This document shows positions 22,894-32,277 of a stretch of DNA of 48,116 nucleotides, piece by piece. Position numbers and translations under genes: made by a program. Every line of letters begins with the position of its first letter. Within the stretch, counting starts at the first letter, position 1. The stretch spans positions 1-48,116 of the forward strand of contig DF237590.1 of assembly GCA_000708835.1 (NCBI GenBank). Direction: 5' to 3'. Under the pieces are notes generated by a model. It searched no databases. It saw nothing but the letters and a program-made list of their open reading frames with translations, and was not told where the DNA came from. Origin of the DNA: Klebsormidium nitens (Eukaryota > Streptophyta > Klebsormidiophyceae > Klebsormidiales > Klebsormidiaceae).

Positions 22894-22997
22894 CGATATT
22901 CGTTACATTGGTTCATGAACATTTTCAACACGCTTCTCAGAGATTGCCACGGTCCTGTTTTTGCATGTCCTCCTCTGGGAACTTTGATAGAAGTTTG

Positions 22998-23060
22998 ACG
23001 GCAATGAGCAATGCATGCTTGGGCAACATGCTCATTGATCGGGGTCATACATTGAGCCTC
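22998..23060 (+). ncRNA. Box C/D-like RNA unit 34
   Basis: CGGCA then ATGAGCA. TTGA (23052-23055) is followed by GCC. A TTGGGC arm is present. It starts 166 bp after unit 33. Its tandem copy is unit 36. Confidence 0.42.
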
Positions 23061-23313
23061 ACAATCTTTGATCTCGCTCTCCGTTCGAACCGGTTCTCTT
23101 CCGGCACCCTGACGTCGGTTCATGCTCCTAATCTTAACCATACTTATGCGGGTGTTCTAAGATCCGCATGGAAAAGTTTTTGCCTCAACGACCGTTTGAT
23201 CGTGTAGAACATAGATTTGCCAGTATTCGTGGCGCCGAACCCTTGTGATGTTGCTAGAATCTGCTCTGGCCTGCGGGGTTCTGCTAACGTGATGGTCCCC
23301 TTACAATCTGCAG

Positions 23314-23393
23314 AGCGCGTTTGAGCACCAGCTTCTGTACGCTAGCAACCCGAGCGCAGTACTGGCGAACCTGAAAGCTGCCTCAATCCCGTG
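23314..23393 (+). other. Candidate host-transcript exon (80 nt)
   Basis: Preceded by a canonical acceptor (TTACAATCTGCAG) and followed by a canonical donor (GTG then GTAAGT). The same acceptor, an inner TGTACGCTAGC and the same donor recur in the tandem copy at 24241-24317. Inferred: an exon of a long + strand non-coding transcript whose introns carry the RNA-like units. No conserved reading frame joins the two copies. Confidence 0.45.
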
Positions 23394-23783
23394 GTAAGTT
23401 TTGAGACTGGTTTTTGCAGTGTTTGGAAGCTTTTAACGGCATCCAAGACATCCATATCACACTCTTTCTGGTCAGACACGCACCAAGTGCGTCAAGATCT
23501 CATCATCCTAAGTGGTTGGATTCTTCACACCAACCTAAAACGCACTAACACTCAACGTCGTCGCTTTTCTTCTCGTTGACTTGCATCCATGGCCTCACAA
23601 AGAAGAGCTTGGAAAATGTCTCTGGGCTTAAACGTGAAGAGTTTGAAAACTTGCTCTTAATTGACTATGCCCCGTGCATTTCATGCATTCAGTCCCCTTT
23701 TAAGACGATTAGAATTCTCCCTGCTTGCGGGCCCCATTCGATTCGTCGTTCGTCCCTAATTAAGACGCTAATTCTCATTGTTG

Positions 23784-23840
23784 GCGGCAATGATCAGCCT
23801 TGCCTGATCGGCAGGACGCGTTGAAATAGCGTGATGCCCT
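23784..23840 (+). ncRNA. Box C/D-like RNA unit 35 (copy of unit 33)
   Basis: CGGCA then ATGATCA. GTGA (23831-23834) is followed by TGCC. The C6-G1 pairing seen in unit 33 is preserved while the segment between the boxes has changed and shortened. Confidence 0.52.
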
Positions 23841-23944
23841 TGGTCACATTGCCTCTTGAACTTCTATAATACGCTTCTCAGTCCACTCGAATTGTTGATA
23901 CGGTTCTGATTTTGCATGTCTTTCTTCGGGAACTTTATCCGTCT

Positions 23945-24006
23945 GGCGGCAATGAGCACTGCTTGCTTGGGCAATATGCTCAGTGTCGCTTGCAAAGACT
24001 GAGCCC
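23945..24006 (+). ncRNA. Box C/D-like RNA unit 36 (copy of unit 34)
   Basis: GGCGGCA then ATGAGCA. Box D is a clean CTGA (23999-24002) followed by GCCCC. Unit 34 has TTGA at this place, so the two copies differ in box D. It starts 161 bp after unit 35. Confidence 0.46.
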
Positions 24007-24240
24007 CACAGTCTCCGAGTCTGCTCTTATTCAATGTACGAACCGACTTTCTTCTTGCAGTCAAACGTAATGCTCCTAATGTTACCCCTACTTATGCCAG
24101 CCGGCTCGAGCCTGCACGGAACATCCGTTTAACATTGCAGAACATAGACTAGCCTGTTTTCGTGGTGCTTTATGCTCTGATCTTGCTTGAATCTGCTCTG
24201 CCTTCCCACTTTACTGACGTGGCACCTTGACAATCTGCAG

Positions 24241-24317
24241 AACGTGCGACAGCGCCAGCGCCTGTACGCTAGCTCCCGAGCTCAGCACCGGCGATCTGAC
24301 AACTGCCCAAGTCTGTG
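24241..24317 (+). other. Candidate host-transcript exon (77 nt), second copy
   Basis: Acceptor GACAATCTGCAG and donor GTG|GTAAGC match those of 23314-23393. The inner sequence differs considerably, but TGTACGCTAGC is kept. Retained splice signals in both copies argue for transcription and splicing on the + strand. Confidence 0.45.
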
Positions 24318-24575
24318 GTAAGCTTCAAAAATTGCTTCTCTCAAAGCTTGGAAGTGCTCGACATCATTTGACAGGTTCAAATCACACTTCTTCTCGTGCG
24401 ACACGGCATAACTCACCATCCAAGGTGTTCGGACTTTCTCCCACGAGCCCAAAGGTCATTGCCATCTTATTTTGTCGCCTTTCTTTCCTATTCTTGCGTC
24501 CGTGGCCTCACAAAAGAGAGTTCGAAAACCACGCGGGCCTGAAACGGGAGAGTTTCGAAGCTTGCTAATGAAAAC

Positions 24576-25237
24576 GTCGACTGATCTGACTGTTCGACCG
24601 CATGCAGCATTGACTCTTTTCTCACAGCGTTCCCGTTTGGCTTCCGCCTCTGGACGGTCTTCTCTAGACCGACGTCTGCCCATGGGAAGGTTTGCACGAT
24701 TTATCGCAGAAGAAAGAGTATGTGGCTCTTGGTGGCTTCGACGCGCAACTTTTTTGGCTGCAAGGCCACTTGGGAGACCGTTCTTATGATGCCAACGGAT
24801 TTTTAGCTTCTTCCCTGGGCTGTCTGCTTGTTCCGTTCTCCTCTCCGGACGGGCGTTTCGCTGCGCAAGTTTTACATCGCTTTGCCGCGTCCATGAGGCA
24901 GATTGTTGATCATCATCGAAGTCCATATCGGTGCAACCAAAAACTGCACGCCCGCTTTCAGGTCGCCACAAGGGGCCGCGTGCGCCAGCTGGCGTATTTT
25001 GTGATGGCCTCGTTGCGTCCTTAACTGAGGCGTTTTTGGATATGCTCGTTTTTCTGCCAATCTATTGGAATTTGAGGAGCCTCTGCGCGATTGCATGCTC
25101 TTCTTTCATATTTCGGGTTTTCTGAAGCTATGGCGGTTGAGCTGAACGCACCGCTCTTGCTCCACCAACGAGGTTCAATCAATCTTACGGAAATTAGTAC
25201 ACCTGTCGAGATAGGCATTAACCCTGTATAGTTGACA
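24576..25237. other. Stretch without a recognisable gene
   Basis: A 171-residue minus-strand frame (24456-24971) and overlapping + frames have no domain I recognise. An orphan TTATGATGCC end near 24784 may be a lost unit. Confidence 0.3.
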
Positions 25238-25313
25238 GCGTTGGCAATGATGAACCACACATGTTTGAGAATGAGTCATACCTGCTTCAGTGGTTACTGG
25301 ATGTCACCAACGC
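25238..25313 (+). ncRNA. Box C/D-like RNA unit 37 (long stem, D lost)
   Basis: Perfect 7-bp stem GCGTTGG (25238-25244) with CCAACGC (25307-25313). Box C is a perfect ATGATGA (25247-25253). In the box D position the sequence is GGATGTCA, so no D box is seen. The longer stem is unlike other copies. Confidence 0.47.
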
Positions 25314-25528
25314 AACTGAAAGTTGCACTTCTTTTCAAAACCGCCATTTCCGTGCCCTTCTATTCTTCAGACTGTCGTTTGATTGGTTACCACTGGGCAA
25401 GAACTTGCGCGGCAAGATCAAGAAATGTGCTCAAATGCCTCCGCAACCGCGAATGGTGCGGCTTGCTCCTGTCTCAGAAGTTGCGAAGTAACAAAAGGCA
25501 GCTCGTAGTTCCCAAAACACCCAGCCTA

Positions 25529-25593
25529 ATGTGGTGACAGAACCCATTTGCACTTGCTCGAGCCTCATCTCCTGTTGGGCCCTTGATGCCACG
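25529..25593 (+). ncRNA. Box C/D-like RNA unit 38 (weak)
   Basis: ATGTGG can pair with CCACGT. Inside, TGACAGA stands in for box C and TTGA precedes TGCC. Box C is poor. Confidence 0.34.
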
Positions 25594-26080
25594 TTGTGAT
25601 AAAAGCGAGGTGTCATTCAAACCGTCAAGTTTTCAACTCAGTTTCTTTTGTGATGGTGCGCTGCACTTCTCTGTTGGTCGAGCGTCGCGACTTTGGGTCC
25701 TTCTCATGCATTGAAAGGCGAAAAGTTATCAGAAGCGTGGCCTTAGCTTTCATGGCTTTCGTCGTACTAATATAGCTTGATGTCTGGACTGGGTTTCGTC
25801 ATGTCAATCGATCTGCTCTAGCTAGCATGCAATCGTGTGTCGTGCTCCTTTCCCTTTGATCCTAAGGGGAGCAGTCGCGTTCGAAAGCATGATGAAGCAG
25901 TTGTGCTTTACCAAGAACCCAATTTTGTCAGAATGGTACGGCTATTGACGGCAATTGTATTAAGCGAACGCGCGTTTTCAACACTTTTCACAGCATTCCA
26001 CCTTGACAATTATGACAATCAAGCTGCTAGAAGTCACCCCTTGCTCGGAGTTCACCACAGCAACCTCCTACCGAGCATTC
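25594..26080. other. Stretch without a recognisable gene
   Basis: Nothing recognised beyond short chance frames. Confidence 0.3.
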
Positions 26081-26150
26081 GAGGGCTGTGATAGACCGAC
26101 CAGTCACCGGAAGCCCATCCGGATCTTCATGTCACCAGTTTGATGCCAAC
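26081..26150 (+). ncRNA. Box C/D-like RNA unit 39 (compensated boxes)
   Basis: GAGGGC, then GTGATAG (box C with A at position 6). Box D is TTGA (26140-26143), whose U can pair with that A. TGCC follows. A CCGG...CCGG hairpin lies inside next to AGCCCA. Confidence 0.55.
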
Positions 26151-26608
26151 CATTGAACATGAGAGGTGTCCATCGTCCGACTCTTCCTTGGTACCCCTTG
26201 AATTCTCAACTCAGTAAAGTCGGAAGTTGAGTCGTTGACATCTTCGCTTCAATACTACTTGGTTGTGCACAAAGCAGCTTGTAGAGGAGGGATGGCCGCC
26301 GGGTCGGCGCCTGGAGCCCATGTGGTGACCACCTCTAGGACTCGTTCTGATCCATTGTTCGATTATCATCTTTCTTGCCATGTGCTCCTCGCCTCTCGGC
26401 TGTATTCCGCTCGCCTCTCTGAACTGCAAACCGTCAGGCTGCAAGGGTCAAGCGTACACCCCAGCTCACCGCGACTTTCGCCCTGCGAATCCATGGTGCA
26501 AACTATCTTGCTGAAATCTTGGCTAGCTGCTCCTTTTCGTCGAGTATCGTCATGTATAGCTTCTGATTGGATATCCCTCCTGGCTGTTTCTGCCACTTAA
26601 GGAGAGTG
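26151..26608. other. Stretch without a recognisable gene
   Basis: Opposite-strand frames overlap at 26211-26600 without known motifs. No unit seen. Confidence 0.3.
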
Positions 26609-26684
26609 CAAAGGCGGTGATGTCCATAACGTGGGCGCTCGGAAGCCCATCTATGTCACTGAGTAAGTTCAAACTTGAGGCCAT
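26609..26684 (+). ncRNA. Box C/D-like RNA unit 40
   Basis: AAAGGC, then GTGATGT. A central hairpin pairs TGGGC with GCCCA. Box D is TTGA (26675-26678), followed by GGCC. The layout is complete with small changes in both boxes. Confidence 0.54.
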
Positions 26685-26807
26685 CATTTCCGAACTCTTG
26701 TGTGTCATTTTCGGGCTCCGTTTCCATTCCGTTTCGACGAAGCGCTCATGGTCTTCTCAACCAGTGTGGTCCTGAATCAATTGCTCGTATGTTGAATGTG
26801 AAAACAA

Positions 26808-26849
26808 GCATAGGCGGTGAGAGTCAGATTGCATAACTTGAGCCTATGC
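26808..26849 (+). ncRNA. Box C/D-like RNA unit 41 (minimal, 8-bp stem)
   Basis: Perfect 8-bp terminal stem GCATAGGC (26808-26815) with GCCTATGC (26842-26849) around GTGAGAG and TTGA. Only 42 nt, with no central hairpin and no room for a guide. It looks like a unit reduced to its kink-turn and stem. Confidence 0.45.
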
Positions 26850-26985
26850 TCAGAGCCGCATTCTCGAAGCCGTGCCGTTGCTTCTCTTGGAAAGAGCTGC
26901 TTTCTTTCAAGATACGCGTTACGCTCTGCTCTAGTCTGCGCGTATCTTGGACTTTTGAAGACTTTAAAAGTCATTTGGTTTGATT

Positions 26986-27042
26986 GGGTGACGATGTACT
27001 GGGCGTCAAAGGCGACTCTCAAGCTTCTGCTCACCTCGCCTT
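26986..27042 (+). ncRNA. Box C/D-like RNA unit 42 (weak)
   Basis: GGGTGACGA with a following CTGGGC arm sits 178 bp after unit 41, where the array step predicts a copy. No box D. Probably a relic. Confidence 0.3.
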
Positions 27043-27167
27043 GACGAAATGTTCAATCAAGGCTATGAAATAAGTCGAGCTTTGCAGCATCCATCTTTTC
27101 TTGTACGTGGTTATTAAAGTCCGCTTAGTACGATGATCCACTTTGGAATTCACCGTCAAATTTGACG

Positions 27168-27241
27168 TAAGGCAAAGAAAGCCAGACCTGCATGGGCACT
27201 AGACAGCCCAAGCTTCTTTGATGAACAGCCTCTGATGCCCC
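27168..27241 (+). ncRNA. Box C/D-like RNA unit 43
   Basis: AAGGCA...TGCC stem, with central arms TGGGC and GCCCA. Box D is a clean CTGA (27232-27235). The leading box C is eroded (AAGAAAG), but TTTGATGA lies inside just upstream of box D in the position of a C' box. Confidence 0.46.
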
Positions 27242-27360
27242 TCGTGGACGAATGCTTAGCAATGCGTTGATGAAAAGAGGACTTCAAATACTCCGCGGGC
27301 TGGGGCGCTTTTTGTTTCGGCAATCCTCGTTCGGGAATTTTTGGAATCCCGCAATTACTG

Positions 27361-27421
27361 ATGGCAGTGAAGAGAGCCCAAAGCCCACAAAGGGGACCTC
27401 CGGTTCAGACTTATATGCCAA
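27361..27421 (+). ncRNA. Box C/D-like RNA unit 44 (D lost)
   Basis: Perfect stem TGGCA/TGCCA. Box C is GTGAAGA. The D position reads TATA. It lies 193 bp after unit 43. Confidence 0.4.
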
Positions 27422-27530
27422 AGTTGCTCGTTCTCAACGATTGGAGTTCCTGTCGCCATATACGCCCGTCTATGGAAGCTTCCCCGCCCTAATTTGTTTG
27501 CGCCTTCTGAGGTGGTTCACCGAAAATCTA

Positions 27531-27594
27531 TTGGCAATGATAAACCGCAGATGGGCCCAAAATTGCCTAATCTCGCATCTTTCTGTTTAAGCCG
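27531..27594 (+). ncRNA. Box C/D-like RNA unit 45 (D eroded)
   Basis: TTGGCA then ATGATAA. An ATGGGC arm follows. The closing end is TTAAGCC, so GA became AA. It lies 170 bp after unit 44. Confidence 0.43.
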
Positions 27595-27712
27595 CTTGGA
27601 TTTAGAGCTTTCCGCACGTCCGCCTTTGATTGCTTTCACATGAACTTAGCACCCGACCTTTTTCTAGGGTTTTGATTCACTTTTTAGTTTGGGGTTTGGC
27701 AACTTAGGCCCC

Positions 27713-27780
27713 GAAGGCAATGATAAGGTCCAAGTGGGTGCCCAAGGTCACCCAATCGGCAATTAAGTCCGAGGCCACCT
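27713..27780 (+). ncRNA. Box C/D-like RNA unit 46
   Basis: GAAGGCA then ATGATAA. The central hairpin TGGGTG...CACCCA is perfect. Box D reads CCGA (27769-27772), followed by GGCC. It lies 182 bp after unit 45. Confidence 0.52.
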
Positions 27781-28210
27781 TAGGGTTTGGGACCAGATCA
27801 GAAGGGGCTTCTTTGCCTCCTTTTTTTTAGGACAAAGCGTACATCGAAATATTGCATGCCGGAGTCAAGCCACAGTCGTGTGTCTTAAATTGAACAAAAA
27901 ACGCGTTTCCTGTGTCGATTTTGCACTTTCGAGGCGTTGCCTGGGATCTAAAGGGTGCTTTCACCGCAATCCTTGTAACCCGATTCTTAAACGAATCCTG
28001 AAAGCCTTTGCTTTGGACGAACGTGCCCAATTCGAGTGGGTGAACATTCCTTCGATCTTGTCGTCCAAATGGTCCCCCTTGGCCCACGAGTTTCCTCAAC
28101 GGAATTGGAAAGCAGATGCGGACTTCAGTGGCGAGGATGTGCAGCATTGTACACAAAATGTTTGGGTGCAAAAGTACTGCGTATATCAAACCAGCTTTAC
28201 CAACACAATC
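27781..28210. other. Stretch without a recognisable gene
   Basis: Frames of 137-150 residues overlap on both strands at 27827-28291. I recognise no domain, and an array unit (47) sits inside them. Confidence 0.3.
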
Positions 28211-28279
28211 GAGCCGGCAGTGACGACTTCCACAGCTTGGGAGATGATTGCACATGCCGCCTCGGTGATTGGATGCCAC
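28211..28279 (+). ncRNA. Box C/D-like RNA unit 47
   Basis: CCGGCA then a clean GTGACGA (28220-28226). The end reads TTGGATGCC, so the box D is TGGA. An inner AGATGATTG resembles a second box C. Confidence 0.45.
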
Positions 28280-28342
28280 CCGCTTACTTGAGGGTTGCGG
28301 TTCCTTAGCTCTTCAACTCGCTAAGGATTTGGTGGCTTTTTA

Positions 28343-28386
28343 AAGGCCGGCAGGGACTTGCGCCCATGCTTAGAGACCTGAGCCTA
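28343..28386 (+). ncRNA. Box C/D-like RNA unit 48 (weak, short)
   Basis: AAGGC...GCCT stem with a clean CTGA at 28378-28381. Box C is unrecognisable (CAGGGACT). Placed by its box D and stem. Confidence 0.32.
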
Positions 28387-28598
28387 AGATGTCGGTGAAT
28401 GCCACGAGGATGTCGGTAACCGGGCAGTCCCAATCAAAAAGTGGGTCCGTAAAATCATTCCACTTTTCTTTTCCTGAGCCATCGAGCCTCTTCAAAAACT
28501 TCCCACGTTAGGCCTTGAGTGCGTTCTTACATGTAATCATCGCCCTACCGGTCTCATATTCGTGTATGCTACTTAATCTCGGGCATGCGCACGGCTCC

Positions 28599-28664
28599 GA
28601 CGGCAATGACTAGGTTCACGTGGGTGCGCAAGCCCAGGCGATAATCCAGCAGACTCGATGCCTT
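28599..28664 (+). ncRNA. Box C/D-like RNA unit 49
   Basis: CGGCA then ATGACTA. The central hairpin pairs TGGGT with GCCCA with one G-U pair. Box D reads TCGA, followed by TGCC. Confidence 0.5.
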
Positions 28665-29510
28665 CTTGCGAATTGCGAACAGAGAAAGGTGATTTTCCAA
28701 TGTCATAGTAAGGCGTGATGAACAACCGATGTCCACTCCTAAAATCCCCTTTGTCTCACGCCGTCTCTTTAAGTCTCACCTGGTTTGACCCAGGTGCTAG
28801 CTTGCCATAACGCTTACTTTCTGGCAGCCAATCGGGTCTCCTCTTCATGCAAATCGAGGTCCTCGCTGTCTTTTCTCTCTTCCCTTTTACAATTTTGCTT
28901 TGTGTCAGGCCGGCAGTCGAGTTCAACCGGCAAAATGCTCCGAGGTTGCTTGGATTGATTCTGGGATCTCTGCTTGAGCGGGCCCTTTGGCTTTCCGTCG
29001 CTTCTCCGTGTGAAATCAGTGACGCTGGCATGGACTTTTGTTGCATGGCTGGGCTACCGGCCAAGCTGCTAAGCAAGCCCCCAAGCATGCCCTTTTTAAT
29101 GCCGTTCTGGTGTCTGCCGTGAGTGACGAGTCATGCGCGTGGGTTATCACCCTAGAAACGGAAGGTTAGTCAGATTGGCGGAAAACCAGTGGTGCAGGCT
29201 TAGGAGAGTTTGTTTTTCTTTGTGAGGGCCCTTGACGTCTTCTGTCGAGTTTTGAGCCTGTCGACTTTTGAGCCCGGGCCTCTGGGAAACGCCCATTGAC
29301 ACAGTTTCTGTCGACGACCTTCTGATGAGGCCAGCCACTACTAAACGGGTGTCGCAAGTTCTTTATATGGTTGAGCGTTGCACTCAAGGCGTGAGCCAAT
29401 TGGTTTTAACTGTGACCTTTGCTTTCGCGCCTCATGTAGTCCGCTGATTATATCAGCTTTTTAGCAACCTGGTGTAGTGTTTTTTCCTGGTACTTCCAAT
29501 TCGCCATTTT
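28665..29510. other. Stretch without a recognisable gene
   Basis: A box C-like AGGCGTGATGAAC near 28711 and a GTGACGAGTC near 29124 have no clear box D. GTCGAGTTTTGAGCCT at 29244-29259 is repeated at once with two changes (29260-29275). No protein family recognised. Confidence 0.35.
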
Positions 29511-29582
29511 CAAAGGCGATGATCACGGGTCAGCGGTCGCAATATTGTAGCCCACCAGAGCTTTGCGGCCATTGATGCCTTC
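29511..29582 (+). ncRNA. Box C/D-like RNA unit 50
   Basis: AAAGGC with GCCTT as terminal stem. Box C is ATGATCA (29519-29525) and box D is TTGA (29572-29575). First of three units spaced 155 and 163 bp apart. Confidence 0.57.
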
Positions 29583-29665
29583 AATATTGGAAGGATTTCA
29601 CGCAGCGCTTTGTCTCCCGCTGAGTTGCGCGCTCTTGTGATTGCTGGAGATTTCACTGAGCATTT

Positions 29666-29733
29666 GAGGGCTGTGATCAGTAAGAGTGGATACCAAAGCC
29701 CAGCCAACGGTTGATTCCTATCTGATGCTCTTT
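29666..29733 (+). ncRNA. Box C/D-like RNA unit 51
   Basis: GAGGGC can pair with GCTCTT using G-U pairs. Box C is GTGATCA and box D is CTGA (29723-29726). AGCCCA is kept, but the central stem is weak. Confidence 0.56.
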
Positions 29734-29828
29734 TGATGGTTTGGGAAACATCGTTTGTCTGGTTCATTTTTCCTGTTTGACAATGACTGTTGTCTATCTC
29801 TTGCAGGAGTTGACCGAGCCAGTCTTGG

Positions 29829-29890
29829 GGGCAGCGATGAGCCGAAAGTGGGCTCCAAAAGCCCAAAACTTGTTTCTCTGACTTGAGCCA
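29829..29890 (+). ncRNA. Box C/D-like RNA unit 52
   Basis: GGCA then GCGATGA (29834-29840). A strong hairpin TGGGCT...AGCCCA follows. Two candidate D boxes occur, CTGA at 29878 and TTGA at 29883. The second abuts GCC and fits the stem better. Confidence 0.55.
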
Positions 29891-30194
29891 CTGAGACATT
29901 TGGACAGCTTTTCGTGCGTTCGTTCCTAGTTGCCGCCTGGTTGCCGATATTCCTCTTGCTTCTTGTGGATTGCTTCCTCGTCGGGGTTTTGCAGATGCTA
30001 AGCCCACATACAAACAGAGAATCTCAAATGAACGACCCTAGTATTCATCCCAGAAACGTAACAGGTTAAGTCCGGTCTCTCACACCTAAGGTGGCGGGTT
30101 TGGCCCTTTCTCTAGCCTGCTTTGCGTCTGTTTCGTGGCACACTTGGATCGCCCCCCCGTCGGTTTTCGCTTCCCTTTTAAGGCTCTTTGTGTT

Positions 30195-30280
30195 AGGTCG
30201 ATGATGAATCAAATCGACATGACTGGCCCCCGTTTGTTTGGGGGCAGTGCCGAGCTTCTCTGGTTGATTAGATGCCACCT
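30195..30280 (+). ncRNA. Box C/D-like RNA unit 53
   Basis: Perfect box C ATGATGA at 30201-30207. The closing end reads TTAGATGCCACC, with box D changed to TAGA. A G-rich/C-rich hairpin (GGCCCCCG...GGGGGC) lies inside. It lies 366 bp after unit 52, about two steps. Confidence 0.42.
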
Positions 30281-30709
30281 TCATTCCTCTCAAACAACAA
30301 GGTATTGCCTACTGCATGCTGGTGACAGGCAGGGCCACGGCGGAAGGAACCTGCGCTTTGATGCGGATTCCCAACTTGGAAGGCTTGCCGAAATGCTGCC
30401 CTTCGGCGGGTCCGACGACATGATCGCTTTTTGTCTAGGGGCTGCGCCATGAAAGTCGATGAAACCTTATGCGGCCTTTTTGAAATCACCATGTAGATTC
30501 CAAGCGGTGCCACGGTGGCGCTGTTCAATCTGTGTCACCGGTCGGGCACGGAGGGGCTGTTTGTGGCAACATATGAAACACCTCGAAAAGACTCATTCAT
30601 TGGTAGTGTCTGCAATTGGCTCCGCATCACCTCGTTCGTTGCTTTCCTGTGCTTTTGTGCTTTCGTCGTCTGCGTCACTTCATCGGGAGGTTGAGACTAC
30701 GCCTTGAAG

Positions 30710-31030
30710 GTGACGTCGCAGCGTTGCGGCAGATTGAGCGACTTCTGACGAGTTTCCGGAATCCCGGGCAGCGCCGCCGGGGCGCCCCGGCGACGCCCGG
30801 CGATCGACGCGGCAATGTGAACGCTTCCGAAGCGACGTCGGGGCGTTGAACACTTGCCCCCGAAAATTCCGCGCAACCAGTCGACGCGAAATACCGTGCG
30901 AACATTTTTTGCAAAATAACCGTCGATGAAAATTAGAATCGCAAATTGCCGTCGATTTTCAGCCCCGCCAAGTTCGGGAGACGCCGTGGCGGCGCTGAAC
31001 ACTTGAATTGCGGCAGCGCCGTGACGGCGC
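30710..31030. mobile_element. GC-rich insert with weak inverted ends
   Basis: A CG-rich island in an otherwise T/C-rich region. Its first about 35 bases (around AGCGTTGCGGCAGATTGA) resemble the reverse complement of its last about 35 (around TTGAATTGCGGCAGCGCC) at roughly 70% by eye. GCGTTGAACACTTG and GCGCTGAACACTTG recur inside. An 18-bp perfect palindrome, CGCCGGGGCGCCCCGGCG, lies at 30775-30792. It may be a decayed foldback element. The ends are uncertain. Confidence 0.4.
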
Positions 31031-31485
31031 CGCGGTAGCCGGGGCTTACCCTTCCGATGTTCTCCCGCCGACTCTCAAGCGCCTCTTTGTGCTTTGTCGT
31101 GCCTGTCATCCACTATCGGCCGGCAAGGACTTTCGTTGTCGCATGAGTGGGATACCAGCCCATACCACCTCTGCTTCAATGAAGCCGCTCTCGCCAATCA
31201 CCCGGTATCTTTTCTGGCCCACGATGCCACTATATTTGAAAGGTGCATCATCTTCTTGACTGTCCGGCTTCCGCGGTTGCCCTTTTGGCGAGTCTGGCTT
31301 TCTAGTACGCGCAATGGTGACTTTCAATATTCCGATTGCTTGAATTGGAGGTTCCTTGAGCCAGCTACTTACAAAACGTGCCCGTAAGTGCACGTGACCT
31401 GAAGTTAGGGTCGCCGATGCTCTATGCTAGCCTGCAAACTACAGTACGTAGCGTTGCCTTTCCTGGTGGTTTTTAAGCAAAACCA
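31031..31485. other. Stretch without a recognisable gene
   Basis: Near 31120-31190, GGCCGGCAAGGAC, a GTGGGA...AGCCCA pair and ATGAAGCC may be an eroded unit. Nothing else recognised. Confidence 0.3.
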
Positions 31486-31552
31486 ACGTCAATGATGGCC
31501 AGATACCGATAGATTTTCTGCAGCCCAACACGGATCCCGTGACTGACGCCTT
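31486..31552 (+). ncRNA. Box C/D-like RNA unit 54
   Basis: ATGATGG in the box C place. A clean CTGA at 31543-31546 is followed by CGCC. An AGCCCA arm is kept. The terminal stem is poor. Confidence 0.42.
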
Positions 31553-32277
31553 CCAAGTGGTGAAAACCAAGTTTGACTAGCACTCCATTATTATACAACT
31601 GAGCTAATAAAATTTCAAACTGCTCTAGTTGCTGACAAGGTTGACGGCGCATCTGCTGGTTGTGAAAGGACAAAAATGGGCCCCACTGACAGCCCATCAT
31701 GACGTGGTAGTCTTTGAATGCCACCAGTCGTTCGAGGACAGGCACTTGTCCGCTCCACCATGTTGGTGATCGCTTGGCTCTTTGACTTGAGACCTTGAGT
31801 TGTTTTGAGTAGTTGTGTCTAACTACCTCGCAAAGGATCCCGCTGCAAAATTTGGAACCTGCGGAGGTACAAATAAGTTTCGGAACGGGCCTCTCAGTCC
31901 GTATCTCTACGACCCCGCTCTGAAAGCAAGTGCCGCTTTCGTCGTTTTTGAAACACTATAATGACTCCCTTCTTTTGAACGATGCGGTGAATGCCAGTGT
32001 ACCCGCAGGATTGACCATTTCTAAGACTGAACTTGAAAGGCACTTCAATATGTTTGTCCGTGCTCTGAACGGATGAAGTCTGTGAAGAGTTGGCGCTCCC
32101 CTTTTGAGCCAAGTTAGCACCCTGCTCGGAGCCCTTATGCTTTTCTGCTTTTGATCCCGTTCAACACGTAGAAACGGCTCTCGCATTGTCACTACTCGTT
32201 GCCTTTGATTGAGCACTATGGTCACGTCAGCAATTTCAGGTTCTATCAGGTCGGATGCTCTTGCAAAGTGCGGGCCC
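31553..32277. other. Stretch without a recognisable gene
   Basis: Minus-strand frames at 31473-32351 show no domain I know. No intact unit. Confidence 0.3.

Larger units (their letters stand above)
22730..23665. repeat. Copy 1 of a 0.96-kb tandem duplication
   Basis: Adjacent direct copy of 23690-24575. Shared order: TTTAAGACGAT, unit 33, unit 34, TGCTCCTAAT, the CAATCTGCAG acceptor, TGTACGCTAGC, a GTGGTAAG donor, TGGCCTCACAAA. Confidence 0.88.
23690..24575. repeat. Copy 2 of the 0.96-kb tandem duplication
   Basis: Direct, adjacent, diverged copy of 22730-23665. It contains units 35 and 36 and the second candidate exon. Confidence 0.88.

Noticed and set aside
24440-24470. Reverse-strand unit at GGTCATTGCC
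   Set aside because: The short match to the reversed box C region has no partner box D or stem nearby.
29510-30013. 167-residue minus-strand reading frame
   Set aside because: It runs opposite three structured RNA-like units (50-52), which explain the sequence better.
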